64,000 bases of DNA, taken from assembly GCF_000004075.3 (NCBI RefSeq), contig NC_026660.2:7440001-7504000 (forward strand), given 5' to 3'. This stretch comes from Cucumis sativus. Its lineage: Eukaryota > Streptophyta > Magnoliopsida > Cucurbitales > Cucurbitaceae. The position numbers and the translations under genes are program-made. The notes under the pieces are model-generated. The model had not been told where the DNA came from. It saw only the letters and a list, made by a program, of their open reading frames with translations, and searched no databases. The stretch's first letter is position 1. Every line of letters begins with the position of its first letter. Positions 22,992-34,400 of the stretch are shown here, one piece after another.

Positions 22992-24704
22992 ATGAATAAC
23001 ACAACACCCAATCCCAATCCCCGTCATGTCCTTTTAGTTACACATTGTGCTCAAGGCCACATCAATCCCACCCTCCAACTCGCCAAGCGCCTCACCCGCC
23101 ATGGGGATCTCCATGTCACCTTCCTCATCTCTCTATCCGCCTACCGCCGTATGGGTCATACCCCAACTCTCCCACATATCACTTTTGCCTCCTTCTCCGA
23201 TGGCTACGATGATGGTTTCAAACCCAGTGACGACATTAAGCTTTATATATCCGAGCTTGAGCGTCGTGGATCTGATGCTTTGAAGAATATAATCCAGGAG
23301 AGTAGAAACAAAGGTCAACCCTTCACTTGTATCGTGTATTCCATACTCATCCCTTGGGTGGCTACGGTGGCACGTTCCCTCGATGTTGCGTCGGTTCATC
23401 TTTGGATTCAACCGGCTGTCGTTTTCGCATTGTATTACTATTACAACAACGGATATTACGACGAAATTCAAAGGATTGCCTCTGGGGATGATCCTAGTTC
23501 AACGAGTATTAAATTACCTGGGCTTCCATTGTTGAGTGCTCGTGATCTTCCATCATTTTTTGGTGCTTCAGATGGTTATTCTTTTGCACTCCCAATGTTT
23601 AGGAAGCAATTTGAATTACTAGAGGAAGAGAGTAATCCAAAGATTTTAATCAACACATTTGAAGAGCTGGAGAAAGATGCCGTGAAAGCAATTAAGAAAT
23701 TTCATTTGATGCCTATCGGACCATTGATTCCATCTGTTCTTGTTGATGGAAATGACCCATCAGAAGCTTCTTCTGGATGTGACCTATTTCGATCTACGAG
23801 CAGGTATATCATTTATCGTCCAACTACAACCAATCCATGTTTTCATTTTGATATGAATTGGTTGGATAACTATTTCGGTTTTGATTTTTTCTTCTTGAAA
23901 AGTTAGTGTCGTCTAAACATACATTCCATCTTGTTTATTATTTATATTTTATAGATGTTTTCAATATTAAAATCTAAAAATATCATTTTTTTAAAAGAAA
24001 ACTAGTTGTCTTTTAAGAATTTAACTGTTGTAAAAATTTAAGAACAAATATGTTCAATTTTCAAATCTCGAAAACAAAAAACATAACGATTGTCAAAATA
24101 TTTTCAACACAGTTATATGGAGTGGTTGAACTCGAAACCTAAAGCATCAGTTGTCTACGTATCAATGGGAAGCATTTCAACAGTATCAAAGCAACAAAAA
24201 GAGGAGATAGCGAGAGGATTATCATTAACAAAACGACCATTTTTATGGGTTATCCGAAACATTGAAGAAGAAGAAGATTTTTTAAGCTTTAAAGAAAAAC
24301 TAGAAACTCAAGGTAAAATAGTTTCATGGTGTGCTCAACTTGAGGTTCTCTCAAGTCCAGCCACAGGCTGCTTTCTCACACATTGTGGTTGGAATTCTTG
24401 TTTGGAGAGTCTAGCTTGCGGTGTCCCAAACGTGGCATTTCCACAATGGTCCGATCAAGCGACCAACAGTAAGATCATTGAGGACTTGTCAGAGACCGGG
24501 GTGAGGTTAGAGGTGGAGGAAGAGGGCGTGGTTAAGGGAGAGGAGATAGAAAGGTGCTTGGAGTTGGTAATGGGAGATTCAAAGAAAGGAGAAGAAATAA
24601 GGAGGAATGCTTTGAAATGGAAGAAATTGGCTAAGGAAGCTGCTAGTGAGGGTGGTTCATCGTTTGCCAATTTGAAGGCTTTTGTGGATCACGTATGTTC
24701 TTAG
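22992..24704 (+). CDS. UDP-glycosyltransferase, UGT75-like, one intron
   Basis: Two exons, 22992-23803 and 24113-24704, joined in phase 2 across a 309-bp GT-AG intron (AGCAG|GTATAT ... AACACAG|TTATATGG), give 467 aa. The junction restores S-YMEWLNSKPKASVVYVSMGS, aligning with YMEWLNSKSNCSVVYLSFGS of the neighbour, so this is a true intron rather than a break. The N-terminal catalytic His is present (HCAQGHINPTLQLAKRL). The PSPG box is W343-Q386 (WCAQLEVLSSPATGCF...HCGWNS...WSDQ). The product is a cytosolic small-molecule glucosyltransferase with unknown acceptor. It lies on the opposite strand from the other two UGTs and is visibly more diverged from them than they are from each other. Without splicing, exon 1 would read into a stop at 23906. 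Confidence 0.93.
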
Positions 24705-27376
24705 TGGTTGAGTTCAAGATGCAACCCATCATCAAAATTAATTACATACAATTTCTAGTACCGACGTTACTATTTCGTTTTTAAAATAGTGTCGTGTGGG
24801 GTTCAACCACATTATTATCATGCATGTCTATTTAATATTTATGAGAACATATTTCTAAAAAAATATTTGACACGTGCATATATTACTTTACAAATTTAGT
24901 GTGGTAAATTCTTTTTCTTGGTAGAAACAGATTTTGTCCACAAAACAAACGTCCTAAAAAACCTATCTTTATCGAAGAGAGAATGATCGCATGTAAAAAG
25001 ATATGTGTGCCAACATTTTTTCTTGAGCAGAAATATATTTTCTACACACGATTTTTAGTTGGTGTGGACAAAAGAAAAGACGACGAAATTTCAATCACGA
25101 AGATTCTACACACAGGAAAAAAAAGCCCTTAAAGGACCACATTTTTCTTAAGATGATCCGTCCATGTTTATCTGCGTCACTAAAATTCTTGTAGAATTAG
25201 CCCATTATTTTAATCATACAGTAAAAAAATTAAAACAAGTATTTAAAAAATAAAAATATTTAGTTGTTGGTTGGGTGCACTCAGTTTTATGAAATCTAAA
25301 CAGAAAATAATAGATTATGAATGAATTATTTTTCTATACTCGTGTTTGTCTATATCAGCTTACATATATCTGACTAATTTTAAGAGACAACCAATTGGAC
25401 ACTAAGATATTTTGATTTAAAAAAAAACTCATAGTAAATTCCTAGACAAGTGAGCAACATAAAATAAACTCATGACTTTTTGATCCACTATTAAAACTAT
25501 GTATTTAATGCTATTAATATTTGGAATTTTTTTTAAAAATAATGTAAAGTTTGAAACATATGTCAAAATAGGTCGAGTGCAAAACTATTTTTAAAAATAG
25601 GTGAGTTGAGGTAAAGTCGATTTCCATGCCGTGGATCCCACATCTTCTATTTTTTTATATTTTTATATATACTACAGTGAGCTTTACATTTTTTTATTTT
25701 CTCATTATTTATATACGTGGATTCCAGACATTTCATTTTTTCTTAAAAAGGTAAGATATAATTGATGTAATTCAATAATTGGATGAGACACTTAAGAAAA
25801 AGTGTTGGAAAGAATTAACTTCATCGACATAAATATTAATGTGGGTCTAAAGTCCCATAAATGAATATTCATTGCCACTTTTTTCAAGAAACATTCACAT
25901 ATTGCAACCAAGACCCAGTAAATGAACATAAAGCTCAAACCATGATATATTTGATATGAAATTAATGTATACTAAGATAAAATCAGGTATATCAACATTC
26001 ACATCATAATGACTAACATTTATCTAATTCGATGTATGATTCATACCTATTATATTTATGAGAATTGAGTGCGAGACTGAGTGACACAACGCAACATCAA
26101 ATTAATAATAATAATAAAACAAAACAATAACTTTGAATTAAATTTCAAATTTGCTACCATAGTTTATTTGTTTTTGATGTAAAACCCACTTTTAATTTCA
26201 AATTTATTTTCCTAGTAGTATCGTGTATATATATAGATTTTCAATACTTTAATTTATTTCTTTGACTCTAAAATTTGCTTTTAATTTAGTTGCTTGAATT
26301 TTGGATTTATCATTTTTCTTACCTACGTGATTTTTTTTTGGTTCAAACTTATAAAATATTTGTATTTAAACATGTTAAAAAGTTATTGAGATGTAAGATA
26401 TACTAAAAGTTAATTAATTAATTAAAATCATATTGGTCTTATCGTAGTTTTTGGCTCCATAGTTTTCTTCTTCTTTTTTTACCTTTCCTTTCCTTTCTAA
26501 CAATTTATATTATAGTGGCATATAAAAAAAAAAAAAGAAGAAGAGAGAAGCTTCATGAAAATGCTGTATTGACAAACTAGAACACCATAATATGCTAACA
26601 TTAGATAAAAATTGCAAAGTTCAAAATGGGTTGAAGATTCAAAGAATGGCAAAATTCAATCAAGTAACAATCAACCCAAATGAGGTGAGATGCATTGCAT
26701 ATGATCCTTTAGAAATCCAAAGTTGATTTTTCCTTTGTTGGTGATTGGGCTTGTATGGATTATATCTCTATGCATAACATTTTTCTAATGTGTGTCTATA
26801 CAGTCACATTATATCAATAAATGATAACCTAACAAATTCTTGTATATTTTCACATATTGTTTTATTTGGTCGGTCTATTTTAGAATTAGTTTTGCCTTTC
26901 TCGATAATAACCTACCAAGTGATTATGCATACATGTCTCTCTTATTAAATTTTTTCGATTTAATTTAGTGATTGACTATATATTATATTGGTATAGGTCT
27001 ACCATTGATTGATTTTATATATACGAAGTAGATGAAAATTAATAACAAACTTAATTGTTAGATAAATTAAATGAGAGAACGAAGATGAGATAAACGTAAG
27101 AGAGGATAAGAGAAAGTGAGAAGTCTTGTTTATATACTTTTTTTTGTTCAATAAATGAACGCAACAAAAAAGGGTCGGTGATGAAATATATTGTTGTTCC
27201 TCGTTAATTTGTTCAAACAATGCACATAAAAAGCTACTTAAACACAAAAAAATAAAAGATAAAAGATAAAAAAATAGAAAACAGGAAACATAACCGTTAT
27301 CAAATATATGTTGCCGAAAAATTGAAGCTAATTGTGCCAAAAAATTGAAGCTAATTGTGCCAAAAAATGTTATCAT
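24705..27376. other. Intergenic AT-rich region
   Basis: No gene or intact element recognised. It carries several homopolymer runs and a pyrimidine-rich patch near 26465-26500. A 23-bp tandem duplication close to its right end is listed separately. Confidence 0.5.
27322..27367. repeat. 23-bp tandem duplication beside the UGT pseudogene
   Basis: Two successive copies of 'ttgaagctaattgtgccaaa' plus three A, immediately beyond the 3' end of the UGT remnant. Confidence 0.8.
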
Positions 27377-27580
27377 CTAAGAACAAATTAAATCCACAAA
27401 AGCCTTGAAGTTGGCATGTGATGAACCATAACCACCCTCACCAAGGTCTTCCTTAGCCAACTTCTTCCATTTCGTAGCGTTCCCCTTTCTCTTTCTTATC
27501 TCTAAATCTCCCATCACTAACTCCAACCATCTTTTATCTCTCTCTCCCTAAACCACACCATCGAGCTCTATCGCCTCCAA
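27377..27580 (-). pseudogene. UGT75-like C-terminal remnant
   Basis: On the minus strand this segment translates to the last ~65 residues of a UGT: ELDGVV-stop-, then RWLELVMGDLEIRKRK, NATKWKKLAKEDLGEGG and NFKAFVDLICS-stop. These align to EEGVVKGEEIERCLELVMGD, NALKWKKLAKEAASEGG and NLKAFVDHVCS of the gene at 22992-24704. It has an in-frame stop after the GVV and no upstream UGT sequence, so it is a truncated dead copy. Its orientation matches the two minus-strand UGTs, but its sequence is closest to the plus-strand gene. This suggests an older, larger array that underwent inversion and loss. Confidence 0.88.
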
Positions 27581-28474
27581 ACATGTATGGAATGACCAAC
27601 TTGACATTGATTGGTTATTGCGACAGAAAACGAACAAATCACCTATACCTTTATTTGATGGTCCGTGGGACTAGCATATGTTGGTTGTAGGGCTTGATAG
27701 AACCTCCCAATGGAGTGAAACTATTTTCTCTTGGCACGCTCTAGTTTCCCCCTTATATAAACTAAAATATCAAGATCCAATTTGATAATAATTTCAATCG
27801 GTTTGAAAACTTACTTTAAAAAAAAACTGAGCCTATACATACCTTTTACTACTTTTTTATCCTGTTTATTTTTAAAATCTAAAAAAACTATTCTTTAAAA
27901 TATTTTGTGCAAGAATATAACTCTCTCGTACTTACCTTTAGATTTAAATCACGGTAAAAAATAAGGAAAAACTAAAAAACAAAGGGTAATGATAGAAAGA
28001 CATTCAAATTTAGTGTTGTAGTTTTAAAACAAATGTAAGATCTTTAAAATTACAACATTTTTTTTATAACAATATAGGAGGAAGACGAGATTTCGTGTTT
28101 AAATCTATTTTTAAAATAAAAAAAATATTTTGTTAATTTATTTTTACCTAAAATAACACATATCAATTGTAAACAAAGTTTCAAAAAACACAAAAACCAT
28201 TTGAAAACACGTATAAAAATGAGGTAAGGAAAAGAAAATTGTATGGGTAAACGTAGTGATATATATACCCTAAATTTCATTTAAAAAATACAAAACAAAA
28301 ATCGGTTGATAGAAATCGTACACAAAATTTCGGTTAACAAATTGGCGCGCCGTTTTCAGCCGTCTCCAAGCTAACTCCTTCTTAGGGTTTATTATTCATA
28401 GAGAAAAACCCTTGAGAGACTCTGCTTCCAAATCCTGAATTCCATAACAACCCTCTCCCCAATTCCAACCTTTC
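27581..28474. promoter_or_regulatory. HEN2 upstream region with telo-box
   Basis: No gene is seen before the HEN2 start. Close to the ATG there is a GC-richer patch including 'ggcgcgcc' (about 28344). TTAGGGTTT at 28382-28390 is the reverse complement of the plant telo-box core AAACCCTAA, common near the transcription start of plant RNA-metabolism and ribosome-biogenesis genes. It probably lies in the 5' UTR or core promoter. Confidence 0.55.
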
Positions 28475-31400
28475 ATGGGTCCTTCCAAGAGAAAACTGCT
28501 CGACGATGATTCCAGACAACCTTCCCCGAAGCAACACAGAACTAATGTCCCTGCCATTCTTGAACACGAACCGGTTGCGTGTCTTCACGATGTCTCCTAC
28601 CCTGAGGGTTCTTTCAATCCTCTCCCATCATCTAGTCTATCTTCGACTGGAGAGGAGTTGGAACCGGCTAAGGTTTTCCCTTTCTCTCTTGACCCTTTTC
28701 AGTCTGAGGCTATCAAGTGCTTGGAAACTGGAGAATCTGTCATGGTAATTTAACTTTTTTGTCTAGCCAATTTTTTCATTGGTTTCTTTGGCTTTTGTTG
28801 GAGTTCATTGTTGGGTTTTTATTTTTCTATGGAGATACTTCATATTAACATTTTTATGAGTGTGAAAGAAAGTAATTGTAATGTTTTTCTTAGAGGAACT
28901 TGTGTTTGTTGAAATGAATGCATTCGGCCTTTATGTTACTAGACTATTATACGGGGAATACTAGAACAACCCAAGTTCAGCTCTAGTTTGGTTGATTGTC
29001 ACAACTCTTTATTATGTAGAGTTCAGTAAGGGATAATCAGTTTTTTGACAGGTGTCTGCCCATACATCAGCTGGTAAAACTGTTGTGGCATTGTACGCAA
29101 TTGCCATGTCTCTCCGGAATAAACAGCGTGTCATATACACCTCACCAATAAAGGCCCTCAGCAACCAAAAATATAGGGAATTTAAAGAAGAATTCTCAGA
29201 TGTTGGTTTAATGACTGGGGATGTGACAATTGATCCAAATGCGTCTTGTCTGGTGTGTTTCTTGGCTTTTATTCACTGCTTCACTTTTTTAGCATTCTAA
29301 ATTTGAAACCATTGATAAATGGGTGGTTTTTTCAACTTTAGGTCATGACGACAGAGATTTGGCGAAGCATGCAGTACAAAGGATCAGAGGTTACACGGGA
29401 AGTGGCATGGATTATTTTTGATGAAGTACATTACATGCGTGATCGGGAGCGTGGTGTTGTTTGGGAAGAGAGCATTGTCATGGCTCCAAAGAATGCTCGA
29501 TTTGTTTTCCTCTCAGCAACTGTACCAAATGCAAAAGAATTTGCTGATTGGGTTGCCAAGGTTTCTCCGCTTTGTGGTTCAATTTTGTTATCAGTAATTA
29601 GTTGAAAATGAAAATACTTTTTCGATCAACTGCAAAAAGAGCTAAAATGATAATTTTGTAATGTTCTATTCTTGGAAGCTCTTGTTGGTTAGTCTCGTTT
29701 GCATGATGCTATGGAAGCCTTTTGAACATCAAATTTGTCTGTCCTTCCCATTTATCAGATCCTATATTAATTTTGTTGACTGTCCTTCCACTACATAGTT
29801 TTTATTTTTATAGGAAATAGGGAATGGATTGATCTTGGAGAAAAGAAACTTAGGCATTTGGTTTTGACATTAGATGACTTGCCTTTACTCTGTGAAGTTC
29901 ATTTTATATGAGTTATATGGCATTTTCAATACATTTATTCTATAAGAAGGAATAAATAAAAAAATGATAAAAAATAGTGAGGTCATGTTGTAGATTTGTT
30001 AATATGCGGTTTGGTTGATTCCTATTAATGCAGGTCCACCATCAACCATGTCATATTGTTTATACTGACTATCGGCCAACGCCTCTTCAACACTATATTT
30101 TCCCATCTGGAAGTGAAGGCTTATACTTGGTGGTTGATGAAAAGGGGCATTTTCGCGAGGATAGCTTTCAAAAAGCTTTAAATGCACTTGTCCCTGTTAG
30201 TGACGGCGACAAGAAAAAGGAAAATAATGGGAAGTGGCAGAAGAGTTTGACTTTGGGCAAAACCGGTGAAGACAGTGATATATTTAAGATGGTGAAGATG
30301 ATAATTCAGCGGCAATATGATCCTGTTATACTTTTCAGCTTTAGCAAAAGAGAATGTGAATTTCTTGCAATGCAGGTATGTCCTATGGTGTTATTGTGGT
30401 TGCTTAGTCGATCCCTACTGGGTAACTACTTGTTTGTGGTCTTTGTTTAATGGACTTTTTAGATGTGGTATTATCATTAGAAACTTGATGCTTATTAAGG
30501 ATCCAAGATATGGTGGTGGATAGTCTCTTTGGGGACATCCGATAAAGTTTGAAGATATGATGGTAGATATCACTTTATAGTTCATTTATTTTATTTTTCT
30601 TTGAAGCGAAACTACTTTCATTCAAGGGTGAAAAACTTAAAACGAGTGAAGATTTAGATACCCAACAGAGGCAGAAGATACGAAAGAAAAATATCCTATT
30701 AGATAGTCTTGAAAACGGAAGTACGACTTTCATTACAAAACTCTTGGAAAAGTATGCCAAGATGAAGCCAAAAAAAAAAAAAAAAAAAACAGACAATTCT
30801 TTGTTAACGTTGTCATAGGATCTATTGGGTGAATGCATGACAGAGGCATTTCCATGAATAAGCTCTCACGCTTAGTAGTAATTGGTCAGAATCTTTAGAA
30901 ACGTAGAGCCTTGAGGGTGATTGCAGACAGAAAGGGGAGGCGGTTTGCTTTCAGTTTATCATTATCTAAATAATAAGATTTGCATGTTGGTTATGTTAAG
31001 TTTTTTGAAAGGAGACGGTTTGGTTTCTGACTCGCTGTTGCTAACTATTGTATATGGGTCATTGCTTCTTTCCTTTCTGTTCATTTTGACATGGTTTCCT
31101 TGTTTGTTACAGATGGCAAAATTGGATCTAAATGGTGATGATGAAAAGGTGAACATAGAAACCATCTTTTGGAGTGCTATGGATATGCTTTCAGATGATG
31201 ATAAGAAGCTCCCGCAGGCAAGCCACTCATTTTCAACAAAGTTTTGTATAAAAAACCGAGGTTGCAATTTTAGAGTAGGGTGTGGAGTAATAAGATATTT
31301 TTTGGGACTAAGAGATTTAGCAAGGAGTTTTGTCCCTAGCTAGGCATAATGTGTCTTTATTCTTTTGGATTGGAGCCTTCTTTCTGTATAGCTATTAGCT

Positions 31401-34400
31401 AGTCATTGATGCTTTTTTCTGGAGCTGATTTTCTGTATACCCCTTTTGTCTTTTTTCTTTTTCATGTTTCTCAATGAAAGCATGTTTTATCATAAAATAT
31501 ATTTTGCGGTTATACTTTAGATTTTACAGTTAATGGGGAAATTTGAAGGAAATCGGATTTTCTTGATATCTTTGATTGGTGAAAACTTTGTAGCTCTTTA
31601 ATTATATAAATTAGTATGAAATTTAAACAGCTATGCAATTCTAGGTGTAACTTCTTGGTTTCTTGCTTTTTTTGGTCAGAGTTTCTTCTCCCTTTACTAT
31701 GCAACTAGGTCAAGTATATTTGACTTCTGTTTTCCAACCTTTTAGTTCTGTTTCCTATTGTTACATGCAAACCTAACTAGCAGATTGAGATCGAATCTTT
31801 ATGTACCTCCCTGTATTGCAGTCGTTGAGCTACTGCTCGCAAAACCTCTCCACAATTTTAAGTTGAGGGTGGTTTTTAATATATTTACTTTTAATGTCTA
31901 GCTGTGCAGGTACTATGACTTGTGTTTATTCTGGTATTAGAAAAACATTTGGATGATAGATAATTTATTCTTAAGAATTGCTGCGTAATTGATTAATATG
32001 TCTTGTTTCTTTAAAATTTAATCGTCCTTCCTTTTTCTATTGCTTTCAAATAGGTTTCAAATATGTTGCCTCTCTTGAAGCGTGGAATAGGGGTCCATCA
32101 TTCTGGCTTGCTCCCTATTTTGAAGGAGGTGATCGAGATATTATTTCAAGAAGGGCTAATCAAGGTTAGAATTATGGGTCTAAAAAGAAATATCTTTATT
32201 TATTAACCATCTGATTGATTGCTGTCTCACGTGGCACGGGTGTTAAGCCAATAGAAAGGTGCCTCGTCTCAGGAAGGTGCATATCTTTTGTGTTTCTACC
32301 CCCCTGCCTTAGTTATCTCTTCTTCATCCTCTTCATCTGCTTAAGTTCTTTTTTCTTTGATGAAATAATTTCTTATCCTCAAATTAAAAAAAAAAAATAT
32401 TATAGAAAAGTAAAATAATAAACAGAAAATAAGACACTTTGTACGCATCAACTGCTACTGATTACTTTTTGTCATGATTTCTCTTCTAATTAGAATGCAT
32501 TTAAAGAGCAAAGAAATTAACATTTTTATATTTAATACTGTAGAATATTTGATTTCTTTTTGTCATGTTATATTTTAAATTCCTTGGTCATTAAAACGTT
32601 GTCTTTAGTGTTTGTTTGCCACAGAGACCTTCAGCATTGGTTTAAACATGCCTGCAAAAACTGTAGTGTTCAGTAATGTTCGTAAGTTTGATGGGGATAA
32701 GTTTAGATGGTTATCAAGTGGTGAGTATATACAAATGAGTGGTCGAGCTGGACGGAGAGGAATTGATAAACGTGGGATATGTATCCTTATGGTGGACGAG
32801 AAACTGGAACCTTCAACTGCTAAAATGATGCTTAAAGGAAATGCGGATTGCTTGAACAGGTAGCTGCAGTATGGTTTTACTATTCAATATGTCAGAAGCA
32901 ATAATACTGTCATAAAGTTCTTACGTGTAAGCTGCGGATATGCTATGTTGGAAGTACAGGGAAAAAATATAGAATGTTGCAGAGTTTTCTTGCTATTTTC
33001 ACTTCATTAGATGATTTTCCCACCTCATCCAAATGGAATTGATAAAACAAAATGTCTCCAGTGTGGAGAGGTGAAGTCCCTAAAGCGATGAAGTGGAATT
33101 GAAAATATCTGAGGAAGAAAAAGTGCATTTACATCCATTTCCATAAATTTTCTTTTTAATAATAACAGTAAAGAAACATTATTATTATGGTTCAAGTGTC
33201 CACTTAGGTAGGAATTAACTTCTTATGAGTTTCATTGATACCCAAACGTTGTAGGGTCATCTGGATTGTCTCGTGAAATTTGTCGAGGTGTGTGTAAGCT
33301 GGCGTTGGATATAAAAAGATGATAATAATAATAATAATAACAAAGTTGGAATAATTATGGAAACTGCAGCATCGAGGGAAAGAGCATTAGATTTCCTAGA
33401 ATATATAGCACATTCTAGGCCCTTGATAATTGGGTCAAATTTCCCTCATTATGGAACTGGTAAACAATAGTCCAAAGAATAATTTAGTTGCTGAGCAGAA
33501 ATACAGCCATTAAGTTACCTGGCTAACCAAGATGTACCATAGACGATATCACAATATGCATTGTATTCTTTATTTTTCCATTTATCAAAGTTTTTGCTTT
33601 TAGTAAGATATAAAAGGTGAGATCAATTTTCTGTTTAATTGTGCCTATAAGGTTGTGTATTAGAGCGTTACCATGTTCACACAATCCTTTTTTTTAAAAA
33701 TTATTCTGCTGTTTAAATAAGTTGTTCTGACATCTTATCCTTTTCTGTATTTTAGTGCTTTTCACTTGAGCTATAACATGCTCTTGAATCAAATCCGTTC
33801 TGAAGACGGCAATCCTGAAAATCTGCTGCGTAATTCCTTCTACCAGTTCCAAGCCGACCGCAACATACCTAACCTTGAGGTTAGTTTTTGCACAGATAAG
33901 GTGACTTGTAAAGAAAGAAGTTAATTGAGATAAAGAGAACCAATTCTTAGCAACTGAAAAGGGAATCAAAGATCTTTAACGAGAATGGTGAAATAATGCG
34001 TTAGGATGGTTTTATTTAATGTTTTTCATCCTTCAAAATTGTCTTATCACCAAGCTTTTGAATTTTATTTGCACTTTGCAGAACATGGCATAGAGGAATT
34101 TTTCATATTTTTACCATTAACCTCTGTGATTTTTATTAGTTGAATATGATATCTTTCACACTGCATATGCAACTTATCTAGTTATCTTCTTACCTACAAG
34201 TCTTTGACGATTTGCTTTTCCTCTAATGGTTTGCTGAGAATTCTGATCTAGTTTTCGTATAATTTGAAAAAGGTCTGCTTTTCATATTAAAATTTCACTC
34301 ATTTGAGAAATGCTTCTCTGATTACCGTATGTCTACTTAATAGCTGCACTATATTATGATAATATAAGATGGCATACTAAATATAGTTATTACTGCAAAT

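Noticed and set aside
23133-23471. 112-codon minus-strand open frame inside the plus-strand UGT
   Set aside because: Antisense shadow of UGT exon 1.
22992-23906. Reading the plus-strand UGT as two broken genes
   Set aside because: Proper GT and AG signals and phase-2 joining restore the conserved YMEWLNSK segment, so it is one spliced gene.
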